A DNA stretch of 64,000 bases from NCBI GenBank assembly GCA_028571685.1, contig CM053162.1:68250351-68314350 (forward strand), read 5' to 3'. A program made the position numbers and the translations under genes. Source of the stretch: Heterohyrax brucei. Lineage: Eukaryota; Chordata; Mammalia; Hyracoidea; Procaviidae. Position 1 is the first letter of the stretch, and every line of letters begins with the position of its first letter. This document shows positions 42,759 to 53,491 of this stretch, one piece after another. The notes beneath the pieces are model-generated. The model searched no databases and was not told the DNA's origin. It saw only the letters and a program-made list of their open reading frames with translations.

Positions 42759-44369
42759 TGGGTAGAATGCAGGAGTCAGAGCTAACGCATTTTACAGCCA
42801 CACAAACTCGCCTTCCTCTCTGAAGCTCCTACCCCAGAGGAGAACAAACACAGCAATAACAAAGTCCTGTTTTAGAGGAAACAGTTCTCATGAAAACTTC
42901 ATGTTCACCGTCAACAGCAATGAGTCAGCAAAGAGTCAATGTCACTGTCATTCGGAACCCTTTGCCACAGCATCAAATACGGTACCATAAGTATAAAGGA
43001 AGAACTGGAACAGAAATGTTGGGCCAGCGTCTGACCTATCTGACTTCACCCATTTCCTACAAAGAACAGCAGTGATTAAGAAGCATCTTTACAATGATAA
43101 TAAAACTATAAATGAGATATATGAAAGTTGGTAGGTGGATGAGATGGTTTATTGAGCGACTTCAGTAAACTGCATCAGCAAGCTTCCCTTCCTGGTACTG
43201 AAGTGTCTGTCCCAGGCCATTAACCTCACCATTAAGGCTATAAAGCTTGAAATACTTACATTTAATGGTCAGATATTCTCATTATTATTATTATTTTTCT
43301 TTCTCAGTACTAACGAAGACCCATTTAATTCCAACTCCCTTGAAGTAATTAATTTCGGGTCTTTTAAAAATCAGAATTCTGCAGAAGAAAAATTCTTTTT
43401 ACTTCTCTCCAATTAAATTCACCAGCCTTCACTGTCCCCATATGCCCCTTTCTGATAAGCTTTGTTCAGAATTGAAATTGTAGAGAGCTGATCTGAATTT
43501 AACACCATTGTTTCTAAGAAATGTATCCCGTAGTTAAAGTCTTGTTGCTTTTCTCTCAAACAAAAACCTTCCTTTTACATAAAATGAGTTATGTTTGCTT
43601 AGGGCCAGAGTTAGACGAGTTTTGTGTTCCAGGAAAGGATTACATTACTAAGGGAAACAGAAGCACACATAGACACAATTTGAGAGCACACCCCACCATA
43701 CACACAAACAAACACGTATTTGAGAAGCTCGATGTTGCTTCATTACCTTGGGTATCAGCTGCCTGCGTGTACTGTTCCACAATACTGCTCCAATCAGTAC
43801 AGAAATCAGGAATACAATAGACATGCAATCCAAAGGAATTTTGTTTAAAACAATACTTCCAAACCAAAATCATGACATTGGATCCACCGTATTTGAAAAG
43901 AACACTGTCCAGGACAAATGGTGGGTAAATTCATTGGCAGAAACCAGTGTGTATCTCACTTGTAATCACTGGGTGGCACTACATTTCAGGGTGGGAAATC
44001 TTAGGTTCCTCCCCAAGTTCTATAAGTATGGGGGATTTTCCATGCATTCCACATCGTCACAAGGCAGAACAGCAGCCAGCAGAGGCAAATTCCCATGGAT
44101 TGAAATGACTCCTCTCAAGTATTTGATTTTCAAATGCAGATGTCCTTGGGATGGGGAGGACATCAAGTTATTAACGGTTGCAGTTTGATGAATTCACTCT
44201 TCTGCCTCACAGGGACAGGAGACCAGCAGCAGGCACAGGGTGTGCTAGATGAAAGCCCTATGCCCGTAATCAATTTTCAATTTTAACACAGTCCTTCAAG
44301 ATACATATTATCTTGAATTTATGGCCCAACTTTTAGTTCTTGTAGCTAAGTAACTAGCTAACAGAAGGA
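42759..44369. other. Repeat-poor stretch with an unassigned open frame
   Basis: About 1.6 kb. The 146-codon plus-strand frame 43748-44188 has a varied composition (several Trp, Cys, Phe) but no motif, signal or domain that I recognise, and no convincing splice sites. I treat it as a chance frame. Confidence 0.3.
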
Positions 44370-44430
44370 TTTCATTCATTCATCTATCAGCTATGTATTG
44401 AACACACACTATCATGCCAGACGCTGTTTA
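44370..44430 (+). repeat. Old interspersed repeat fragment
   Basis: 'attcattcatctatcagcta' and 'atcatgccagacgctgttta' match the common mammalian words 'ttcattcatttattgagc...tgccaggcactgttc'. The family (L2/MIR type) is uncertain. Confidence 0.45.
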
Positions 44431-44446
44431 AGTAGATACATTCTCC

Positions 44447-44474
44447 TCTCGACAGCAGTGGGTTTGGGTTTGGT
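44447..44474 (+). mobile_element. AfroSINE 3' fragment
   Basis: 'ctcgacagcagtgggtttgg' and 'gtttgg', i.e. the last part of the SINE, followed by a 12-bp tandem motif (ggtatatact twice). Confidence 0.65.
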
Positions 44475-44524
44475 ATATACTGGTATATACTGGTATTACA
44501 CATCAGTCCTAAACCTCATGAGAG

Positions 44525-44810
44525 AGACAATGGTGGAATTCTCTCTTTCCATATGGAAGACCAGGGTTCAATTTTCTGCCAGTGCACTGGTCTGTCAGTG
44601 GAGGCTTATCTACTGCTATGATGCTGAACAGATTTCAGTGGATTTTCCAGACTAAGATTCAGAGGAAAGGTCTGGAGACTTATTCAGAAGCACAAGCCAG
44701 TGAAAACCCAATAGATGACAATGGTCCATTCTACAAGCAATTGTGCGGCCGGCACAGGACCAGAGAGCACTCCATCTTTTGCACATGGGTGGTGTGAGTC
44801 AAGGACAGCC
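44525..44810 (+). mobile_element. Composite SINE: tRNA-Gly-like head, RTE-like body
   Basis: 44525-44586 follows tRNA-Gly: 'caatggtggaattctctctt', 'tggaagaccagggttcaatt' (B box) and 'ctgccagtgca' (acceptor side ccaatgca). It continues with 'ggtctgtcagtggaggctta', 'tgctatgatgctgaacagat', 'ttccagactaagattcagag' and 'gccagtgaaaacccaataga', which I attribute to the RTE 5' region. It ends in 'gtgagtcaaggacagcctga', similar to the RTE/AfroSINE terminus. It differs from AfroSINE in both head and body. Confidence 0.7.
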
Positions 44811-45119
44811 TGAAAGCAGCTACTGAAAACAGACCTCATGGAAACGATGCCCTAGGGGTGGCAGAAAAGACAGTCAATAGTTCAATTGCCAAGTGAGACA
44901 CCAAGGGGTGCTGGGATGAAGAAGGAAGGATTTGAGCTTCAGAGGCTATGAGGAGGATTAACTATTCCACATACGTTTTTTTCTCCATCATGCTTTCTCT
45001 GAAGGTAAGGAATGACTAGAATTGATTTACACCTAAAACATTAGTGATTTCACAAGAGATCTCTTCTTGTATCATTTGTTTATGGAATGTGCATATTTTA
45101 AAAGAACTCTGTTTTCAGA
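44811..45119. other. Unassigned spacer
   Basis: No recognised repeat or gene. Confidence 0.3.
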
Positions 45120-45290
45120 TTGTCTACCAAAGAATCATCTGACCAGCGTGTTAAAACATGTTGATTTTTATTCTTCATCTCTGACATTCCAGTTGCCTAG
45201 CCCTTGATAAGCGGTTGTTTTACTAAGTGTCTCAGATGATTCCGATACAGGTAGTTCAGTAGACACGTTTTGAAAAACAGTTATCCAAAG
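45120..45290 (+). mobile_element. MER5A-like hAT-Charlie element
   Basis: 'aagaatcatctgaccagcgt', 'gttaaaacatgttgattttt', 'taagtgtctcagatgattcc', 'gatacaggtagttcag' and 'cgttttgaaaaac' follow MER5A in order (gaatcacctgg...gttaaaa...caggtgattctgatgc...tttgagaacc). Confidence 0.78.
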
Positions 45291-45604
45291 GGAGGAATAA
45301 TTGACATTGGTAGTCCCTTTTGATATCGGGGCTCATAGGGAAGGATTCTGAAAACCAAGAGTGCCCCAGACCAGATCATATACCAGAGAGGTGCTGTCCA
45401 GTACCTGTGACTCCCGAGCCCTTTAAAGCGACATAGTCCCAATCAAGATGGGATTGAAGTCCAAAGTACCTGCGTATAAAATATGCAACAGAGTTCATCA
45501 ATAATGTTTATGTTGATTACATGGTGAAGTTACCTGTGGCCACTAGAAAATTTAAAATTGAGTATGGAGCTCATGTGTATTTCTGCTACACTATACAGTC
45601 TTCC
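45291..45604. other. Unassigned spacer
   Basis: No feature recognised. Confidence 0.3.
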
Positions 45605-45767
45605 TGGAAACCCTGACGACTTAGTGGTTGAGAGCTACATCTGCTAACCCAAAGGTCAGCAGTTCAAATCTACCAGGTGCTCACTGGAAACTCTATGGGG
45701 CAGTTCTACTTTATCCTACAGTGTCACTGTGGGTCAGAATCAGTTTGACAGCAATGAGTTTGGTTTG
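45605..45767 (+). mobile_element. AfroSINE
   Basis: 'ggaaaccctgacgacttagt', 'aaaggtcagcagttcaaatc', 'gctcactggaaactctatgg', 'gtgggtcagaatcagtttga', tail cagcaatgagtttggtttg. Confidence 0.94.
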
Positions 45768-46039
45768 TTTTTCTGCGCTATCTTAGACCAAATACGGACC
45801 ATTATTGAAAAATCTCCAGAAAGAGATTTCACCATTATTCTGACCTTATTTCTTGGGTTGATATTGCTATTACACATGGTCTGTCTAATATTTTCCTGGT
45901 TTTACACCACGCTTTAACCATGCCAAACCATACAGTCTCTGCCCTTGCTAGGATCTGCACCAGGTCATATCCAGATCTTTGTGTAAGCTCTTTATTGTCT
46001 TGTTTGACTTCCCATGCAAGAATCTTTTGCAACCCTGGT

Positions 46040-46400
46040 ATTTCATGAAGTTCAACTCAAATCCCATTTCCTGTAAGAAATACTCTCATTTATCTGTAAT
46101 ACTGCTTATCTGACTCAGCATTAATTAGTCTTTTCAGAATATCAAGGCGCTGCCATGTGCTAGTAACTGCCAAAGAAGCTGGCATGTAGTGGTAATCAAG
46201 GTGGATCTGTCCCTTCGCCACCACCTTGTGACCTAAAATTCTCTATCATCTCATGTACTTGTTTGACACTTGTAAGTTATTTTATAAGTGCTCATTGCAG
46301 CTCAGAACTTCTGGAAAGCAGTGATCATATATTTGGCCTCCTTGTGTGCCTTCGAGCTTCCGGCCATGTGTTGTAGACAGGTGTGTATCACTGCCTATGC
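46040..46400 (+). mobile_element. Probable L2 3' part
   Basis: 'gaagttcaactcaaatccca' and 'tttcctgtaagaaatactct' fit L2 ('gtctcagctcaaatgtcacctcc...ggccttcc'). 'catgtacttgtttgacactt' and 'ggaaagcagtgatcatat' fit the terminal part. A piece in between (46140-46210) looks like a second old repeat. Confidence 0.5.
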
Positions 46401-46502
46401 TAAAGTTATTACAGGATTAGAGGCAGGGCTGCAGTGCAGACGTAAGATGCTTACAGTCACTGCGTTACTCATTGTCACACCTTTAAAATAGAGATTTGGG
46501 GG

Positions 46503-46658
46503 GGAAACTCACTGCCATCCAGTGGGTTCCGACTCATAGCAGGCCTACAGACAGGGTAGAACTGCCCCGTAGAGTTTCCGCAGAGCACCTGGCGGATTCC
46601 AACTGCTGACCTTCTGGTTGGCAGAAGTAACACTTAACCAGTGCTTCCCCAGGGTTCC
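46503..46658 (-). mobile_element. AfroSINE
   Basis: 'aactcactgccatccagtgg', 'gacagggtagaactgccccg', 'gagtttccgcagagcacctg', 'ccaactgctgaccttctggt', 'ttccccagggttcct'. Confidence 0.94.
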
Positions 46659-46889
46659 TATAAAATGCGGCTAGAAGGGGAGAAATGAAATAAAAACGAA
46701 ACAAAAACTCTGTGAACAATAGGACTGCAATTTTTGAATGATTTTCAGAACTGTAAGATATATAACGAAATTGCATTCTCAAAAAATGTGGTCCATCTTC
46801 TCAGGCAGGTTCTCTTGGAAATGATCACAGTCGTGAAAATACAGGAAACCCCCAATGGTTCCCATACCATTGTGTTGCAATACAAGCGG

Positions 46890-47046
46890 CTGTAAGCTAT
46901 TGCGAGGAAACTGCTACAGCTACTAACCAAAAGGCTGGCAGTCAGGTCTACCAGGTGTTCCCTGGAAACTCTAAGAGCACTTCTACTCTGTCACAGAGGG
47001 TCGCTATGAGTCAAAATTGACTCAGTGGCAATGAATTCGGTTTTCG
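46890..47046 (+). mobile_element. AfroSINE
   Basis: 'ctacagctactaaccaaaag', 'gctggcagtcaggtctacca', 'tccctggaaactctaagagc', 'ggtcgctatgagtcaaaatt', tail gtggcaatgaattcgg. The head is poorly preserved. Confidence 0.92.
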
Positions 47047-47059
47047 TTAAGCTACTATA

Positions 47060-47255
47060 AAGGAGCCCCAGTTGAGCCGTGGTTAAGCACTCAGCTCCTA
47101 ACCAGCATTTTGGCTGTTGCAGTACACCAGCTGCTCTTCAGAGAAAGATGGGGCATCGACTTCCCTACAGATTATAGCCTGGGGAGCCCTGAGGGGCAAT
47201 TCTAGCCTGTCCTGGGGGGTCCTAGGAGTTACAATGTTCTTGACAGGAATGAATT
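47060..47255 (+). mobile_element. AfroSINE, long variant
   Basis: 'aaggagccccagttgagccg', 'ggttaagcactcagctccta', 'cttcagagaaagatggggca', 'ttccctacagattatagcct', 'ctagcctgtcctggggggtc'. Confidence 0.85.
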
Positions 47256-48496
47256 TGCCAACCCATTGTGAAGTTTCACAGTTATAAAGATATGAAATAT
47301 TCTACTGTATTAAATAAGGAGAGCATTTGTATTCATGCATAACCTTTGAAATTTGTAATGTAGAGGCTATTCATGAAAATACGTTGCATAAAAGAAAAGA
47401 GAGATTTTCTATTATTAACTCAAATGACATAATCAAATAGTAATGAAATCCAGCAATAACGGTTAAAATAAAGCTTCCCTCTGCCTCCCTAGATACGTCT
47501 CCTTTGAGACTTTCATAATCTTTGCCGAGAACCCCCTCTGTTCTTTCTGGCTTTCCTTCCCTTCTCAACACCGACTCACACACAGACAGGAACCCTTCTG
47601 GAATCCTCCCTTAAAATAAAGAGAAGTGCCCTCGTCTCAAAATCCTGAAAACCCTGTGTGCATTGATTTCTGCACAGGTAGGCGCTTTGTGATTTTGTCT
47701 TTCCTTATGCTGATTGCTAATTAGGGCGGATGGAAGACCTGCTTTATTTCCATTTAAAAGTCTTTGCTTGGGAGTATTCCGTCATCTGTGTCTCCGCAAC
47801 TGCGTGGATATCAGAGAAAGCACTGCCGGTAGAGCTTCCTGCCACCTGTTCTCAGAGTTTGGGGTGTTTTTTTCCGGGTGAGCCAGGCAGGATTTCCCAC
47901 ACGCTAGAGCATTTTCTTCCTGGACGCCCGTCTTTCAGAAGCAGGAGACCGTCTGTGAACTGCTGAGAGCTGGTCAGTTCGAGGGCAGGGCAGGGCAGGA
48001 AGGGTGAGCCCCTCCGTAAAATCCTGTTGCTGTTTCTGAGTGCTCCTTCACAGATCCCAGAACCAAGATGCCAGCTTTACAGGCTTAGAACTGCAAGCAG
48101 TGCATGTTTTTTTATCTAATTTAGAAGGAAGACAAAAGCATTAGACCAAAGGGGGAGGATAATTAAAAAAAATTAATAACTGCAGGTTTGCTTGCAAGCT
48201 CAGTAGACAGAAAAGAAACTTCTAGCTGTGAGAAGGACAGAACTGGATGGAGAAAAGGAGTAGGTAGCCACAGGATCCCCATCTTTTGTGTGTCTTCAGA
48301 CAGATACCATGACTGTTAATGCCATCAAAGAATGGGTGGCCTTCATTCTACTGCACTGTTTCTTTAAGGTGGCAAGAATAGTGCCCATATCTTCCTCACT
48401 GGACCCGGTGCCCTTTGGCAAACCCTGCATTCATTTAGATGTACAGGATCCAAGAAAAGAATAAAATAAAAATAAAAACAAACATTACCTAAAACA
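47256..48496. other. Repeat-poor stretch
   Basis: About 1.2 kb with no recognised repeat. The 47640-48060 part is listed separately. Frames of 60-80 codons lack motifs. Confidence 0.3.
47640..48060. promoter_or_regulatory. Candidate conserved regulatory block
   Basis: Repeat-free with around ten CpGs in about 300 bp and a palindromic homeodomain site ctaattag at 47717-47724 beside tgattg. It stands out from the AT-rich, CpG-poor surroundings. Not coding by inspection; conservation untested. Confidence 0.35.
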
Positions 48497-48525
48497 ACAC
48501 ACATACACACACACACACACACACC
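48497..48525. repeat. (CA)n microsatellite
   Basis: CA tract at the tail side of the minus-strand AfroSINE. Confidence 0.95.
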
Positions 48526-48634
48526 CTTGGAGCTGATCCTCAGTCACAGCCACCCTACAAGATAGAGGAGAACTGCCCCTCATGGCTTCCAAGGTTATAA
48601 TCCTTAACAGAGGCAGACTGCTCCCCACAGAGTG
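48526..48634 (-). mobile_element. AfroSINE, long variant, left part (split by LTR)
   Basis: 'gagctgatcctcagtcacag', 'agatagaggagaactgcccc', 'atggcttccaaggttataat', 'ccttaacagaggcagactgc', then the LTR insertion. The last five bases, gagtg, are the target site. Confidence 0.88.
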
Positions 48635-49129
48635 TGTTATGGGCTGAATTGTGTCCCCCCCTAAATCATACGCAGCAATTTGGTTATGCCATGGTTCCTG
48701 GTGCTGTGATATTCCTACGCACTGTAAATTCTGCGTCTCTGATGTTAGCGAGGGAGGATGGAGTATAGTTGTACTGGTGCCGCAGGACGGAATGCAGGAG
48801 CTGGTAACTGCGCCTTGAGGCAATCTCTTGGCATATAAAAGAAAGAAGCTAGCAGAAGGAGTTGGGGACCTCGGTGTCAGCAGAGAAGCGGTACTGGGAG
48901 CTGGGCATGTCCTTTCAAAATGACCTGTGGTCCCTGCATCTCAGAAGCTCTTAGTCCACGAGAAGGCTGATGGCACGGACCCTCAACCAGAGTCAATAGA
49001 GTCAGACCACCCTTGGAGCTCAGCCCCTGCGTTTGGATTCTCAGCACGTACTTTTCTATGAGAAAATAGATTTCTCTGTGTTAGAACAGTCCGCTATTTG
49101 TGTCATGGCAGTGCTAGGTGACGACAGCA
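48635..49129 (+). mobile_element. Solo LTR of MaLR/MLT1-like type inserted in an AfroSINE
   Basis: Begins tgttatgggctgaattgtgt and ends with CA (gacgacagca). Within it are 'ggcatataaaagaaagaagc' (TATA-like), 'gtcctttcaaaatgacctg', 'gaagctcttagtcc' and 'tttctctgtgttagaacag'. Flanked by gagtg/gagta. No internal retroviral genes are present, so it is a solo LTR. Confidence 0.85.
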
Positions 49130-49203
49130 GAGTAGCTGGTGAGCTCAGACCACTGACTTTCAGTTAGCGTTGAGCGCTTAAACCGTTGCTTTACCAGGGC
49201 TCC
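49130..49203 (-). mobile_element. AfroSINE, right part (split by LTR)
   Basis: 'gtagctggtgagctcagacc', 'actgactttcagttagcgtt', 'ttgctttaccagggctcc' complete the B-box and head side of the SINE that began at 48526. Confidence 0.88.
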
Positions 49204-49235
49204 TTGTACAAGACTAACATAGCCCACTGTCTACT

Positions 49236-49380
49236 ACTTACGCAGTCAGTACAGATTCAGGGGAACCCTGGAGGACAGAGTAGAACTGCCCACAGAGTTT
49301 TCAAGGAGCGGCTGGTAAATTCAAACTGCTGACCTTTGGGGTTACAGTCAGTCTCTTAACCACTATGCCACTAGGGCTCC
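49236..49380 (-). mobile_element. AfroSINE
   Basis: 'acagagtagaactgcccaca', 'gagttttcaaggagcggctg', 'aactgctgacctttggggtt', 'accactatgccactagggct'. Confidence 0.92.
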
Positions 49381-49431
49381 ACAAGCTACCAGTGGGTGGT
49401 GCTGGTGACAGGGACAAAAGTCAAAACCCTT

Positions 49432-49622
49432 CCAGACAAGGTGATACCGACACACAGACAGCCTGCGTGTGCCACCCTAGATCGGCGTTCTGTAAGGCTT
49501 TCAATCGCTGATTTGGGGCAGAGGGGAGGAGATCACAGGACCGTCTTTTGAGGCACCTTTGGATGGACTTGACTCTCTAAATTTCTGATTAGCATTTGAG
49601 CACTTAACCATTTGGAACACCT
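49432..49622 (-). mobile_element. AfroSINE, long variant
   Basis: 'gataccgacacacagacagc', 'gtaaggctttcaatcgctga', 'ttttgaggcacctttggatg', 'tttctgattagcatttgagc'. Confidence 0.82.
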
Positions 49623-50516
49623 CTTAACTACACAAAACTAAGAGTAGAAAGTTGGATTTTGTATCAAGGAGATATGTTTCCCACTTGGGCACTACTGGAT
49701 TTCAGGTTTATGATACAGAGAACCACATCACAACTCAACGGATGTGTATTAAGTATTTGAGAGTTTCACCAGAATGACAGAATCAGATGGATGGTTTTCA
49801 ACAATCAAGGTGAACACTCCTCCAACTGGCAGAGCCGAGCTAAGGGACAGCCTGGAGCACAGTGCTAGAACTCAGCGGGGAAACGTACTGCGTTGAATGC
49901 AAAGGTGTTGCTTAGATCTTTAAATGGTAATAAATAGTATGAAAATAGCAGTGTGCATCCAAAGTTTTTTGGAAAAAAAATTGATACTTGTTATTAAAAA
50001 AAATTATAAAACAAATCCTACTTAGAAAAATATTACTTATGCTTGTTTTAGAGGTCTAAATTATATGGGTTTATAATCACATGGAGATGATTAGACGTAT
50101 GAGATAAACTATCTTTGCACTTTCAGCCCATATAGTTTCTGAAGTTCCTAGTCCCTGATGCAGCCAAAGTTGTGAATAAACAGTTTCCATTCTGACAAAG
50201 AATTTAATCAGGACTTAAACAAACAGATGGACACGAACAGAGAAACAAGTCTGCCTGGGTTCCTGGAAAGTAGTGAGTACCAATATACTTCTCTTCTAGA
50301 TTTAAAAATAAGTATAAAAACCAGAAATGAAAATCTACCTTAATAGTAGATATCTCTGATTGGATTGTAATTGATTCTTCAGGCATTTCCATGCTTTTAA
50401 AAACAATCATGTATTTTAAGTTATGAAAAAGACCTCACAATTGCCACACACAACTTATGTGAGTATGTTAGTGTGTATGAGCTTGTGTGTACCCACCAAA
50501 AGACCTTATATACTCC
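49623..50516. other. Unassigned AT-rich stretch
   Basis: No recognised repeat or gene. Confidence 0.3.
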
Positions 50517-50705
50517 TCACTGTCAAGTAAGTTGTGACTTCTGGTGACCCCGTGTGTGTCACAATAGTAAGTACTGTGCTCTGTTTAGGGTTTTCAAGGC
50601 TGTGGCTTTGGGGGATCAGATTGCCAACCTTTTCTTCAGCAGCACTTCTGGGTAGATTTGAACTACCAAATATTTAGTTAGCATTCAAGTGCTTGACTTC
50701 TTGAC
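50517..50705 (-). mobile_element. AfroSINE, long variant
   Basis: 'tcactgtcaagtaagttgtg', 'ctgtttagggttttcaaggc', 'cttcagcagcacttctgggt', 'gaactaccaaatatttagtt'. Similar in layout to the copy at 9021. Confidence 0.85.
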
Positions 50706-52548
50706 TTCAACTGTGTACCCACAGATGTTTAAAAATAAAAAAAATTAAGCATGCCAAGCCAAGTATATCAAAAGGTTATTTAAAAGTGATTACCTATGGA
50801 TTACACAAAATTTTTCTTTGTGATTTGCAAATTCTTTCAAATTAGACTGCATTATATTTCCACGGGAGGAGAACATTATTTTAAAAGATAACGGGTTTGG
50901 TTGCAGTCAGGGAACATGGTTTGGAATTCCCAGTGTCACCACGGCTGATGGGAATACGGGTGCTCTGTTGGCAGTTACTTTCTCATTTAGGATCAGGAAA
51001 GAGTAGCTGTGTTCATGGGGTTTTATCATATGGTGGCCCTTACCTGGCACTTTATAAAGTAGGGCTGATCATTCTAGCCAACACAAAATGCACTCTTGAT
51101 CCACTAAATTAAATGCATAAAACATTCTAATCTACCAACCAGCATACATATGACAGGGACTGCCTCTTCTCAGACAGAAAGCTGTTTGATGATCAATTAG
51201 TACGTTTGAATAATTATTTTTGCCAAAGAGTAATATAAATCATCATTTCAAATTCATTTTTTCTAGTTGTCAGGACTTGATAAAAAGATCTCCAGGAACA
51301 AACCACCTTGGAAAAGCACTACTCTTTTTCCTTGCTGGAGTCAAATGGATGCTCAAAACAGATTTATCATCATCGTCTTCAGACTAGCAACCATCACGGT
51401 TATATCTTAAGAATAAAATGGATGGAACCCCAAAGTAGTCAAGTAACGTAATTAAGTTCACACCACTACAAAGGGCTCTGATGGGACAATTTCAGCTTTG
51501 TCTTAACCCAGTAGTGACTGCTTTCGTAACAAGCAATTTTCACCTGGTTAGTAACATTTGTTAAATAAAGAAAGAGAAAACTTGTCTTTGTCTAGGGGCA
51601 GCAGCTTAGAGTAGCTAGAATATGGGGGGGGGGTATTCAGGGGGCGACTCTATCAGATGTACTGTAAAGAGACATTGATGGGCAGCTATCAAAATACACT
51701 CATAGGTATTCCGCAGTTCTCCAAGGGTGTTCACCTGTCTCCCCGCGTATACATGGAGAATGCAGATTTGGAATTCTTGCAGTTAGTTCATTCAAGTGGA
51801 AAGACCAATGTCGTCATTCCAAGATTATCCTTTCTAATTACAACTGGAAAGTGATGAGATTGCCATTGTGATAACAATAATTATGTATCTAAGCGTAATG
51901 CAAGGCAGAAGTCTCTTCTAAAATGCAGAACTGACTCCTGACCGTTTGTAATTCCATCCACATAAAAGATCGTTCAAGAGCCAGACGGGTTGGCAGTGAA
52001 TTTTTCTTTTCTTTTTTTCTGTGCAAAAACCAATTTATACACTAAAAGTACAAAGCTTTCTAAGTGAGTCATGGAAGAAGAATTCATTTCTCTGTCCCTA
52101 ATTTTACCAAAATGTGTTTTACTAAAATGTATTCCACGGGAGCCTCCACCGGGTCTGCCGTTAAGCGGAGTTAATATGTACCATTTATATCGGCATCACG
52201 GCTGCTGTTGGATAGTGTTTGTCAGGGGACAGACGCTTTACCACCGAAACGCAGAGGGGGGACCTCAGAGGGAAGACCATCACGGTCTGGCCCTAAGTAA
52301 AAATAAATAAGTAAATCATTCTCAATTTGCATTTTAGAGAGAAAAGCGTTTTAACGAAGGTTCGTGGGAGGCCCCTACTCTGAGTGACTGTACATGCAGT
52401 GAGGACATCTTTGTTCAAACACAGGAAACAATCTTAACTTTAGTATGCTGAGTTTTAGGTACTCATAACATAATCAACCATCTTATTTACATTATCCAAA
52501 AACATTCAAAGTTTCATTCACTTTTGCTGCCACTGTAAAGATCCAGGG
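50706..52548. other. Repeat-poor stretch
   Basis: About 1.8 kb without recognised SINE or LINE, apart from a possible short RTE/SINE-terminus word near 50752. It contains a G run at 51625-51634 and the CpG-rich block at 52060-52380. No gene recognised. Confidence 0.35.
52060..52380. promoter_or_regulatory. Candidate conserved regulatory block
   Basis: Repeat-free, with about nine CpGs between 52133 and 52255 in an otherwise CpG-poor area, flanked by AT-rich DNA with 'caatttgcattttag' and 'gagttaatatg' words. The 79-codon frame 52071-52310 has no recognisable motif. Regulatory role is an inference. Confidence 0.38.
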
Positions 52549-52716
52549 AATTCCTGGTCGATTGGGGGTTAAGCATCCGCTTGGTAACCAAGAGGCCAGC
52601 AGTGCAAACCCGCCAACTGCTTCTTGAAAACCCTTCAGGACAGTTCTGCTCTGTCCTCTAGGGTAGCTGTAGGTCGGTGTTGCTCGTTAGCAAGGAGTTT
52701 TGCTTGGTTGGTACAG
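52549..52716 (+). mobile_element. AfroSINE
   Basis: 'attcctggtcgattgggggt', 'tggtaaccaagaggccagca', 'aaaacccttcaggacagttc', 'ctctagggtagctgtaggtc'. Confidence 0.88.
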
Positions 52717-53327
52717 TTTGTAATGATCTGTATTTTAACAGCCTTCTAGCCAAGGTAGAATAGGACTCTCCCCACCCCTGCCAGAGTAAGGTGAATGTGA
52801 TGTCAGTTTTGTATAGCGTCCAGTAACAGTTCCTGCAGGAATGATAAGGTATGAAGAGTATATTACTATATTAATTTATTGTTATTTTGGACAAGCAATG
52901 AATTCCTGAACTTTTTAAACACATAAATAATACATTATGACATAGTCTAGACTTTTTTTATAATTGTTATTTCTTATATAGCATTGGGAACCTAAAAAAA
53001 AATCCATGTATAAGAAAACATAGTATCAGAAGGAGAGAAAAAAAAAAAAAAATGGAGAACATTGTACCAGGAACTCCAGGATGCAGTACCTAGACTTTGA
53101 CTGGCCAGGTCAGTGTGTATTTAAGGTGGCGGGGGGAAAACGTGTATTTAAATGACTTTCTAGAGTTTTCACTGAAATGACAAAGAAAATACAATAAAAA
53201 TGAAAATCTGTATCAGCCCTAAAATCCAGGAAGCCACACAAATGTGGAAAATGTTGAAATACTGCTATACAATAAATTGTAGCAATGAGCATCATTGGAA
53301 GGACACTCAGCTATCTAGTGAATCATT
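52717..53327. other. Unassigned AT-rich stretch
   Basis: Poly-A run at about 53038-53052. No gene or family recognised. Confidence 0.3.
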
Positions 53328-53491
53328 GCTCTCCCAAACCCCACTGCTATTGAGTTGATTCTGACTCACGGTGACCCTACAGGAAAAAGTAGAACTACCC
53401 CATAGAGTTTTCAAGTAGCATCTGGTGGATTCGAACTGCCAACATTTTGATGAACAGATGTAACACTTAGCCACTATACCACCAGGGTTTC
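53328..53491 (-). mobile_element. AfroSINE
   Basis: 'aaaccccactgctattgagt', 'cacggtgaccctacaggaaa', 'gagttttcaagtagcatctg', 'attcgaactgccaacatttt', 'actataccaccagggtttct'. Well preserved. Confidence 0.95.

Noticed and set aside
44525-44586. tRNA-Gly gene
   Set aside because: The arms do not pair fully, the T-arm has changed (ttcaattttct) and it is fused to repeat sequence, so it is a SINE head and not a functional tRNA.
48635-49129. Complete endogenous retrovirus
   Set aside because: Only a solo LTR is present. No gag, pol or env sequence next to it or to the LTR at 54869.
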